NCBI GenBank assembly: GCA_905215145.1
Contig: CAJMOW010000097.1
Location: 1 to 5,443, forward strand
Direction: 5' to 3'
DNA length: 5,443 nt
Source of the DNA: an uncultured bacterium
Lineage (GTDB): Bacteria; Bacillota_I; Bacilli_A; RF39; UBA660
Both the position numbers and the translations under genes were made by a program. Below, piece by piece: positions 1 to 5,383 of the stretch (the stretch's first letter is position 1; every line of letters starts with the position of its first letter). The notes under the pieces are model-generated. The model was not told the DNA's origin and made no database searches. It saw only the letters and a list, made by a program, of their open reading frames with translations.

Positions 1-1
1 T

Positions 2-985
2 CCTGCATCTATGACTAAAATGATGAGTATGTTAATAATACTTGAAAGTATAGATAAAGGAATTATAAAATGGGATGAGATGGTTACTGTTTCTGCTAAT
101 GCTTCATCCATGGGGGGAAGTCAAATTTTGTTAGAAACAAATGAACAAATGAGTGTTTCTGATTTATTTAAAGGTATTGCTGTTGCAAGTGGTAATGACG
201 CAGTGGTTGCTCTTGCAGAAAAAATAGCTGGTACTGAAGACATGTTTGTTGATATGATGAATAAAAGAGCACAAGAACTAGGACTTACTAATACAAATTT
301 TAAAAATTGTCATGGATTACACGATGCAAATCATTATTCAAGTGCATATGACATATCTATAATTGCTCGTGAATTAGTAAAACATGAAAAATTGTTTGAA
401 TATACATCAATTTATGAAGACTATTTAAGACAAAATACTGATAGAAAAATTTGGCTTGTTAATACTAATAAACTTGTAAGATTTTATAGTGGTGTTGATG
501 GACTTAAGACCGGTTATACAAAAGAAGCTGGGTATTGTTTAACTGCAACAGCTAAGAAAAATGGCATGAGAATAATTGCAGTTGTAATGGGAGAACCAGA
601 CAGTAAAACTAGAAATAAAGAAGTAACCGAAATGTTGGATTATTCATTCGCACAATATGAAACGGAAGAAATATTATCTAATGATAGAATACTTGATAAA
701 GTAAAAATACTAAAAGGTAAAAAAGAATATATAGAGGTAGTCCCTAAAGAAAGCGTAACATTTTTAAATAAAAAAACAGAACCTAAAAAAAATGCAACGT
801 TTGAATTAAAATTAGATACTTTATCCGCACCTGTAAAAGTTGGAGATAAAGTAGGTATACTAAAAATAAAAGAGGATAATAATGTAAGAGAAGTAGAAGT
901 AACAGTAAAAGAAGATGTAGAAAAGGCAAATGTATTTGAATTTTATTTAAGAAATATAAAAGATATTTTTACAGGAAATATTTAG
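2..985 (+). CDS. D-alanyl-D-alanine carboxypeptidase (PBP5/DacF type), 5'-truncated by window edge
   Basis: Serine-type D,D-carboxypeptidase (peptidase S11) that trims the terminal D-Ala from peptidoglycan pentapeptides on the outer face of the membrane. All three penicillin-binding motifs are visible: SMTK (codons 8-19, catalytic Ser at 8-10, Lys at 17-19), SGN (188-196) and KTG (506-514, within GLKTGYTKEAGYC). The last ~110 residues look like the beta-rich PBP5 C-terminal domain. The protein ends in an amphipathic stretch (FEFYLRNIKDIF) of the kind that anchors these enzymes to the membrane. The frame is open to the window edge and reads Pro-Ala-Ser before the first ATG at 11. That ATG is therefore an internal Met inside the SxxK motif and not the start. 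The signal peptide and perhaps 50-60 residues are missing on the left. The family is secure. Whether it is the DacF, DacA or DacB paralogue cannot be decided. Confidence 0.95.
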   Translation, partial: PASMTKMMSMLIILESIDKGIIKWDEMVTVSANASSMGGSQILLETNEQMSVSDLFKGIAVASGNDAVVALAEKIAGTEDMFVDMMNKRAQELGLTNTNFKNCHGLHDANHYSSAYDISIIARELVKHEKLFEYTSIYEDYLRQNTDRKIWLVNTNKLVRFYSGVDGLKTGYTKEAGYCLTATAKKNGMRIIAVVMGEPDSKTRNKEVTEMLDYSFAQYETEEILSNDRILDKVKILKGKKEYIEVVPKESVTFLNKKTEPKKNATFELKLDTLSAPVKVGDKVGILKIKEDNNVREVEVTVKEDVEKANVFEFYLRNIKDIFTGNI

Positions 986-1012
986 TAGATAAAAATTTGA
1001 GTAGATAAAAAT
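984..1012 (+). repeat. 13-bp direct repeat, 16-nt period, at the end of the carboxypeptidase gene
   Basis: AGTAGATAAAAAT occurs at 984-996 and again, identically, at 1000-1012. The first copy includes the last two bases of the TAG stop codon. The second forms the left arm and loop of the terminator. It may be a slipped duplication at the gene end. Confidence 0.8.
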
Positions 1013-1024
1013 CTACTTTTTTTT
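1000..1024 (+). terminator. Intrinsic terminator of the carboxypeptidase gene
   Basis: AGTAGAT (1000-1006) pairs perfectly with ATCTACT (1011-1017) around an AAAA loop, and a run of Ts follows to 1024. It lies 15 nt after the TAG stop (983-985). The left arm lies in the second copy of a 13-bp direct repeat, so an alternative longer-loop hairpin using the first copy is also possible. Confidence 0.85.
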
Positions 1025-1057
1025 AAAATATTAAATTGTAAAATAAATGAAATAAAA

Positions 1058-1086
1058 TTGTAAACAAAATAAATATATGTTAAAAT
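1058..1086 (+). promoter_or_regulatory. Probable sigma-A promoter of yqeG-yqeH
   Basis: A -35-like TTGTAA (1058-1063), an exact 17-nt spacer and TAAAAT (1081-1086) preceded by an extended -10 TG at 1078-1079. The predicted start of transcription is near 1093, giving a leader of about 18 nt. It sits between a terminator and the first gene of the operon, which supports it. In sequence this AT-rich, single hexamers arise by chance, but the combination of spacing and extended -10 is good. Confidence 0.65.
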
Positions 1087-1099
1087 GTAATTTAGTAGT

Positions 1100-1106
1100 G
1101 AGGTGG
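1100..1106 (+). promoter_or_regulatory. Ribosome binding site of yqeG
   Basis: GAGGTGG matches the GGAGGTGA-type anti-16S complement. The GAGGTG core ends 5 nt before the ATG at 1111 and fixes that start. The same geometry recurs at the HerA-like gene. Confidence 0.8.
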
Positions 1107-1110
1107 AACT

Positions 1111-1632
1111 ATGGAAAAATATATTCCAGATATGTATCAAAAAAGTATATATGCTATTGATTATGATAAACTTATAAAAAGGGGAATAAAATGTCTTTTA
1201 TTTGATTTAGATAATACAATAACACCTGTAAAAATGAAAACACCAAGTAAGAAAACAAAGAAATTTTTTAGCGATTTAAAAGAAAAAGGATTTAAAGTTA
1301 TAATATTTTCAAATAGTCCTAAAAAAAGAGTTAAACCTTTTAAAGATGCATTAGATGTAGATTGTGCTGCTTCTGCACATAAACCTCATCCTAAAAAGTT
1401 TTTACAAGTATTAAAAGAATATGATTATTCAATAAGTGAAATTGCAATCATAGGAGATCAAATACTTACAGATATAGTAGGTGGTAATAACATAGGAATA
1501 ACAACAATACTTGTTAATCCTATAAGTCCAATAGATTTTATTTGGACTAAATTTAATAGATTTAGAGAGAAAAAAATAATAAAAAAATTAGAACAAAAAG
1601 AATTATTTATAAGAGGAAGATATTATGAATAA
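1111..1632 (+). CDS. yqeG: YqeG family HAD-IIIA-type phosphatase
   Basis: Small cytoplasmic HAD-superfamily hydrolase of 173 residues, essentially the usual YqeG length. The phosphatase motifs are complete: motif I DLDNT at 32-36 (Asp32 nucleophile, Asp34 acid/base), motif II Ser67 in IIFSNSP, motif III Lys91 in AHKPHP, and motif IV GDQILTD at 115-121 with Asp116 and Asp121 for Mg2+. The N-terminus (IPDMYQKSIYAIDYDKL) is also typical of the family. The physiological substrate is not established; related HAD-IIIA enzymes act on phosphorylated small molecules, including phosphatidylglycerophosphate in the distantly similar Gep4/PgpP group. The gene overlaps yqeH by 8 nt, the pairing seen in Bacillus and many other Bacillota, so translational coupling is likely. 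The start is supported by the strong Shine-Dalgarno just upstream. Confidence 0.95.
   Translation: MEKYIPDMYQKSIYAIDYDKLIKRGIKCLLFDLDNTITPVKMKTPSKKTKKFFSDLKEKGFKVIIFSNSPKKRVKPFKDALDVDCAASAHKPHPKKFLQVLKEYDYSISEIAIIGDQILTDIVGGNNIGITTILVNPISPIDFIWTKFNRFREKKIIKKLEQKELFIRGRYYE
1612..1618 (+). promoter_or_regulatory. Ribosome binding site of yqeH inside the end of yqeG
   Basis: AGAGGAA, with its GAGGA core ending about 7 nt before the ATG at 1625. It lies within the last codons of yqeG, so ribosomes finishing yqeG can re-initiate on yqeH. Confidence 0.7.
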
Positions 1633-2605
1633 GTGCACAGGCTGTGGAGTTACTCTTCAAAATACTAATTCAAAAGAATTAGGGTTTACAAAAAATATTA
1701 CATCTAGTTTATGTGAAAGATGTTTTAGAATAATAAACTATAATGAATATAAAGAAGTAATAAAACAAAATAGTGAATTTATTCAAATATTAAAAAAAAT
1801 AGATTCAACAAAAAACCTAGTACTATTAGTAATAGATTTGTTAAATATAAATGAATATGAAAAAATAATCAAAAATATTACAAATGATAAAATAGTAATA
1901 TTAACAAAAAGAGATTTGCTACCAAAATCAGTTAAAGATGAAAAATTAATTAATTATATTAAAAATATTAAAAATGTAAAAGATGTTGTAGTAATAAGCA
2001 GTAATAAAAACTATAATTTTGATTCACTGTATGAAAAAATTAATTTATATAAAAAATCAAATGATGTATATGTAGTTGGATATACAAATTCAGGAAAATC
2101 ATCTATGATAAATAAAATAATATATAATTATTCATCAAATGAAACAAAAATAACAACAAGTTTACTTCCTAATACCACTGTTGATTTAATAAAGGTGAAA
2201 ATTAATGATTCATTAACACTTATAGATACACCAGGTATATTAGATGATGGAAATATAATTAATTACTTAGATAAAAAAGAAATAAAAAAATTACTTCCTA
2301 AAAAAGAAATAAAACCAATCACTTATCAATTGAAGACACAAACAACATTAATAATAGATAATATATTAAGAATTGATAGTATCACAGATTCAAATATTAC
2401 TATTTTTATGTCAAATCTATTTAATATAGAAAGATTTTATAAAACTGAAAAATTAAATGATTTAGAATGTAAAGAATATAATGTTAAAAGTGGCGAAGAT
2501 ATAGTTATAAATGGGCTAGGATTTATAAAAGTTACAACAAATTGTTCATTAAAAATATATGTTTTAAAAGGAGTTAAAACTTATATAAGAGAAAGTTTAA
2601 TTTAA
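1625..2605 (+). CDS. yqeH: YqeH, circularly permuted ribosome-biogenesis GTPase
   Basis: Cytoplasmic GTPase needed in Bacillus for assembly of the 30S subunit. The 326 residues show an N-terminal zinc finger (Cys4, Cys7, Cys30, Cys33, ending in the family hallmark CERCFRI), then a GTPase domain in permuted order: G4 TKRD at 93-96, a G5-like SSN at 124-126, G1 GYTNSGKSS at 151-159, a G2 threonine in PNTTVD at 181-186, and G3 DTPG at 200-203. A C-terminal domain follows, beginning with the conserved LPKKEIKPITYQLK region near 223-236. It is about 40 residues shorter than Bacillus YqeH. The classic G4 NKxD reads TKRD, which slightly alters the guanine-specificity loop, but the LLPKS after it is typical. 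It overlaps yqeG by 8 nt. Its final codons form a terminator arm. Confidence 0.95.
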   Translation: MNKCTGCGVTLQNTNSKELGFTKNITSSLCERCFRIINYNEYKEVIKQNSEFIQILKKIDSTKNLVLLVIDLLNINEYEKIIKNITNDKIVILTKRDLLPKSVKDEKLINYIKNIKNVKDVVVISSNKNYNFDSLYEKINLYKKSNDVYVVGYTNSGKSSMINKIIYNYSSNETKITTSLLPNTTVDLIKVKINDSLTLIDTPGILDDGNIINYLDKKEIKKLLPKKEIKPITYQLKTQTTLIIDNILRIDSITDSNITIFMSNLFNIERFYKTEKLNDLECKEYNVKSGEDIVINGLGFIKVTTNCSLKIYVLKGVKTYIRESLI

Positions 2606-2617
2606 CTCTTTTTTTTT
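2566..2617 (+). terminator. Intrinsic terminator overlapping the 3' end of yqeH
   Basis: GAGTTAAA (2571-2578) is perfectly complementary to TTTAACTC (2601-2608), and nine Ts follow (2609-2617). The loop is 22 nt but contains a possible inner ACTT/AAGT pairing (2579-2582 with 2593-2596). AAAAG at 2566-2570 can extend the base of the stem into the T-run. The yqeH stop TAA (2603-2605) lies in the right arm. This separates the yqeGH operon from the next gene. Confidence 0.75.
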
Positions 2618-2630
2618 AGTAAAAAAAAAT
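2608..2630. repeat. T9-AGT-A9 palindromic homopolymer tract
   Basis: Nine Ts (2609-2617), AGT, then nine As (2621-2629) form a perfect AT palindrome of 10 bp per arm around a central G at 2619. It covers the T-tract of the yqeH terminator and the region upstream of the next gene's putative -10 box. Confidence 0.8.
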
Positions 2631-2631
2631 G

Positions 2632-2637
2632 TATAAT
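2632..2637 (+). promoter_or_regulatory. Candidate -10 box for the HerA-like gene
   Basis: A perfect TATAAT directly downstream of an A9 tract. At 17 nt spacing the -35 position falls in the T9 run (2609-2614), so there is no good -35. Transcription would start near 2644, exactly before the Shine-Dalgarno. A second TATAAT at 2639-2644 would start transcription too late to include the ribosome site. A promoter is expected here because a terminator precedes it. The exact box is uncertain. Confidence 0.45.
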
Positions 2638-2644
2638 TTATAAT

Positions 2645-2652
2645 AGGTGAGG
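2645..2652 (+). promoter_or_regulatory. Ribosome binding site that decides the start of the HerA-like gene
   Basis: AGGTGAGG. Its AGGTGA part matches the 16S anti-SD and ends 5 nt before the ATG at 2656. The GTG at 2647, in the same frame, is inside this element and has no Shine-Dalgarno of its own, so ATG 2656 is the better start. Confidence 0.75.
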
Positions 2653-2655
2653 ATT

Positions 2656-4425
2656 ATGTTAGGAAATATTATTTCAACAGATGGAAATAAAATAATTATA
2701 GATTTAAAAGTCGATATAAATAAAATCCATAATTTAATAAATCTTTATGTAATAATGGAAGATGATGATAAAAAATTTGTAGGTGAGATAATTGATATTA
2801 AAGGTAATAATGCAATAATATCATTACTTGGTGAATTAATAGATGATAAATTTGTGTTTGGTATAATGTCAAAACCTGCTTTTTCAGCTAAGGTTAAATT
2901 AATTTCAAAAGAGAAAGCACCTTTAATTATTGGAATAAATAATTATGAAGAAGATAGACATTTATACATTGGAGAAAGTCCTATTTATGAAAATGTTAAA
3001 ATAGGAATGGATGTTAATTCTTTTTTTAGTAACCACTTTGCTATATTTGGTTCAACAGGAAGTGGTAAATCTTGTAGTATAGCTCGTATTTTTCAAAACT
3101 TATTTTCAAAAGAAAAAATGATTCCATATAGAGCAAGTATATTTGTTTTTGATGCATATGGTGAATATCATAATGCATTTAAAGATTTGCATAAAAAAGT
3201 TCCAGAAATAAATTTTAAAGCATATACAACAAATGTTAACTCAGATACAGAATTACTTAGAATACCAATATGGTTGCTTGATACAGATGATATTGCAATA
3301 CTTTTAGGTGTTGAAAAACCAAGTCAAATACCAATAATAGAAAAAGCATTAAAACTAGTTACCATATTTGGTAGAGAAGAAAGTGTAGTTTTAAAACATA
3401 AAAACGATATTATAGCTAGAGCTATATTAGAAATCTTATCAAGTGGTAGACAATCAACTCAAATAAGAGATCAAATTTTTTCAGTATTAACTCGTTATAA
3501 TACTTCAGAATTAAATTTGGAAACAAAAGTATTCCAACCAGGTTATGTTAGAAGCTTAAAACAATGTTTACTAATTGATTCATCAGGTAAAATGAGAGAA
3601 ATGGAACTTTTAGTAAGTTTTATAGAAAAATTTTTGGATGATTCTTTAGAATTGAAAATGCCAGATAAATCATTTAAATATACTTTAAAAGATTTAAAAG
3701 AAGCTTTTGATTTTGCTTTAATATCAGAAGGAATACTAAAAAGTGATAAAATATTTGATGAGGTAAATACATTAAAAGTTAGATTACATTCATTGATAAA
3801 TAGTGATTACAGTAAATTTTTTGAATATGATAATTTTATAACGGAAGAAGCATATATTAAAGAACTTTTATCTGCTCCTAACAATAGAAAAGCACAATTA
3901 ATTAATTTTAATATAAATTATGTAGATGATAGATTTGCTAAAGCATTAACTAAAATATATTCAAAGATGTTATTTAATTATTCAAAAGATAATGATCAAA
4001 AAACATCATTACCATTTCATATTGTTCTAGAAGAAGCACATAGATATGTTCAAAATGATAATGATATAAATATATTAGGATATAATATATTTGATAGAAT
4101 AACAAAAGAGGGAAGAAAGTATGGGGTAATGCTTGGACTTATATCCCAAAGACCTAGTGAATTATCTGAAACTTCTTTGTCACAATGTAGCAATTTCTTG
4201 ATATTTAAAATGTTACATCCAAAAGATATAAGTTATATACAAGAAATGGTTCCAAATATAACAACAGAAACTGTGGAAAAAATAAGGATACTACAACCTG
4301 GAAATTGTATTGCATTTGGTAGTGCATTTAAAATACCAGTACTTGTAAAATTTGAGATGCCTTCGCCAGCACCTACTAGTGAAAGTTGTGATATAACAAA
4401 TACTTGGTTTTTAGAAAAGGAGTAG
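2656..4425 (+). CDS. HerA-like ATP-binding protein (FtsK/HerA superfamily, DUF87), orphan
   Basis: A 589-residue protein of the HerA clade of hexameric DNA-translocating ATPases. Residues ~1-85 resemble the beta-rich HAS-barrel that starts HerA proteins. The ATPase core has Walker A GSTGSGKS at 132-139, the HerA-typical FDAYGEY (D166 to Y171), and Walker B IVLEEAH at 456-462 with acidic Glu459-Glu460. EGRKYG (485-490; Arg487 is a candidate trans-acting arginine) and the ISQRPSE sensor region (Ser497-Gln498-Arg499) follow. A long helical insert lies between the Walker boxes. The tail (PGNCIAFG, then FEMPSPAPTS and a terminal WFLEKE) also fits the family. HerA proteins move or unwind DNA with nucleases such as NurA in end resection, or with Sir2 or DUF4297 effectors in phage defence. 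No such partner is adjacent: yqeH lies upstream and a radical SAM gene is convergent downstream. Its actual role is therefore unknown. All ATPase motifs are intact, and the start is ATG with a strong ribosome site. Confidence 0.9.
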   Translation: MLGNIISTDGNKIIIDLKVDINKIHNLINLYVIMEDDDKKFVGEIIDIKGNNAIISLLGELIDDKFVFGIMSKPAFSAKVKLISKEKAPLIIGINNYEEDRHLYIGESPIYENVKIGMDVNSFFSNHFAIFGSTGSGKSCSIARIFQNLFSKEKMIPYRASIFVFDAYGEYHNAFKDLHKKVPEINFKAYTTNVNSDTELLRIPIWLLDTDDIAILLGVEKPSQIPIIEKALKLVTIFGREESVVLKHKNDIIARAILEILSSGRQSTQIRDQIFSVLTRYNTSELNLETKVFQPGYVRSLKQCLLIDSSGKMREMELLVSFIEKFLDDSLELKMPDKSFKYTLKDLKEAFDFALISEGILKSDKIFDEVNTLKVRLHSLINSDYSKFFEYDNFITEEAYIKELLSAPNNRKAQLINFNINYVDDRFAKALTKIYSKMLFNYSKDNDQKTSLPFHIVLEEAHRYVQNDNDINILGYNIFDRITKEGRKYGVMLGLISQRPSELSETSLSQCSNFLIFKMLHPKDISYIQEMVPNITTETVEKIRILQPGNCIAFGSAFKIPVLVKFEMPSPAPTSESCDITNTWFLEKE

Positions 4426-4439
4426 TTATCTACTCCTTT
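4416..4439. terminator. Shared bidirectional terminator between convergent genes
   Basis: AAAGGAGTAG (4416-4425) pairs perfectly over 10 bp with CTACTCCTTT (4430-4439) around a TTAT loop. The TAG stop of the HerA-like gene is the last triplet of the left arm, and the TAA stop of the minus-strand gene (4426-4428) is in the loop. On the minus strand the stem ends in TTTTC then T. On the plus strand the T-run is short and interrupted (TTTCTCCTT), so termination is probably leaky there. Confidence 0.75.
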
Positions 4440-5355
4440 CTCCTTGATAAATATCTCTTTTTTTCATTTCTTTATCTATATCATTTAATACACAAAATTT
4501 TTTAATTAACCAGTTTGGTTCGATTAAATCTTCTTTTTTAGGATCACCAGTTATTCTATTAATAACAATTTCTGGTTTTAAATAAGTCAATTGTTCACAT
4601 ACGATATCTATATATTCTTCTTTAGTTAATACATGAAATTTTTCTTCTTCATACAATTTTTCTAATTGTGTGTTTTTTAATATGTGCAACATATGTATTT
4701 TGACTCCATTTATATCTAATTTATTAATATATTTTACAGTTTCAATCATCATTTCTTTTGTTTCATAAGGAAGACCATTAATTATATGAACAACTACATT
4801 AATATTTCTTTCTCTAAGTTTTAATACCATTTCTTTAAAAGTATCTAAGCTATGACATCTATTTATTAATTTACTTGTACTTTCATGAATAGTTTGTAAA
4901 CCAAGTTCTACAGTTAAAAAAGTTTTTTTACTTAGTTCTTCCAAATAATCTAAACATTCATCATTAATTGAATCTGGTCTTGTAGCTATATTAAGACCTA
5001 CAACGTTATCTAGTTTTAAAATAGTTTCATATTTTTCTTTTAAAACATTTACAGGAGCATATGTATTAGTATGGGCTTGAAAATATCCTATATATTTACT
5101 ATTAGGCCACTTTTTAAGTAATAAATTTTTAATTGTTTCAAATTGGATAACTAGATCTTCATTTTTATTACCTGCAAATTCACCACTACCTTTATTTGAA
5201 CAATAAATACAACCCTTAGTACCAACTTTTCCATCTATATTTGGGCATGTAAAACCTGCATCTAAACTTACCTTAAATACCTTACATCCAAATTTTTTTC
5301 TATAAAAATAATCCAAAGTATGATATCTTTTATTATTATCACTATATTTAAACAT
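4426..5355 (-). CDS. ytqA: TIGR01212 family radical SAM protein (YtqA/YhcC-like)
   Basis: Cytoplasmic radical S-adenosylmethionine enzyme of 309 residues, the usual family length. From the ATG at 5355, the KRYHTLDYFYRKKFG and KVFKVSLDAGFTCPN start is diagnostic. The [4Fe-4S] cluster cysteines are Cys37, Cys49 and Cys52 (CX11CX2C, Elp3-like spacing). GSGEF, GYFQAHTNTY (90-99), TRPD (125-128), ELGLQT (150-155) and HIINGLP (190-196) follow, as expected along the partial TIM barrel. The Bacillus relative YtqA has been linked to the wobble-uridine modification pathway (mnm5U formation) together with the methyltransferase YtqB. That role is transferred here by homology only, and no ytqB is adjacent. 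The in-frame GTG at 5364 would add three residues but lies in the Shine-Dalgarno. The gene ends back to back with the HerA-like gene and shares its terminator. Confidence 0.93.
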   Translation of the reverse strand: MFKYSDNNKRYHTLDYFYRKKFGCKVFKVSLDAGFTCPNIDGKVGTKGCIYCSNKGSGEFAGNKNEDLVIQFETIKNLLLKKWPNSKYIGYFQAHTNTYAPVNVLKEKYETILKLDNVVGLNIATRPDSINDECLDYLEELSKKTFLTVELGLQTIHESTSKLINRCHSLDTFKEMVLKLRERNINVVVHIINGLPYETKEMMIETVKYINKLDINGVKIHMLHILKNTQLEKLYEEEKFHVLTKEEYIDIVCEQLTYLKPEIVINRITGDPKKEDLIEPNWLIKKFCVLNDIDKEMKKRDIYQGERSR

Positions 5356-5360
5356 TTTTT

Positions 5361-5368
5361 TCACTTCC
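5361..5368 (-). promoter_or_regulatory. Ribosome binding site that decides the start of the radical SAM gene
   Basis: On the minus strand this reads GGAAGTGA, a near match to GGAGGTGA, and ends 5 nt before the ATG at 5355. The alternative GTG start (5362-5364) is part of this element, with the only purine stretch immediately touching it, so it is unlikely to be used. Confidence 0.65.
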
Positions 5369-5374
5369 AGATAT

Positions 5375-5383
5375 ATTATATCA
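5375..5383 (-). promoter_or_regulatory. Extended -10 promoter of the radical SAM gene
   Basis: On the minus strand, TGATATAAT: a perfect TATAAT (5380-5375) with an extended -10 TG at 5383-5382. At 17 nt spacing the -35 position reads TAAAAA, which is weak, but extended -10 promoters tolerate this. The predicted start near 5368 leaves a leader of about 13 nt that begins at the Shine-Dalgarno. Confidence 0.6.

Noticed and set aside
11..13. ATG at 11 as the start of the carboxypeptidase gene
   Set aside because: The frame is open to the left edge and reads Pro-Ala-Ser just before it, so this Met is the second residue of the catalytic SMTK motif. The gene is truncated by the window.
1031..1076. 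Imperfect repeat of ATTGTAAA...AAATAAAT units before yqeG as an operator or iteron
   Set aside because: There are only two diverged copies in a nearly pure A/T stretch, and the second overlaps the -35 region. This is easily explained by composition.
2639..2644. Second TATAAT as the -10 of the HerA-like gene
   Set aside because: It would start transcription around 2651, inside or beyond the Shine-Dalgarno, giving an mRNA without a usable ribosome site.
2656..5355. HerA-like ATPase plus radical SAM gene as a two-gene defence or antiviral system
   Set aside because: The radical SAM protein is a clear YtqA/YhcC housekeeping type, not a viperin-like enzyme. The two genes are convergent, so they cannot form an operon.
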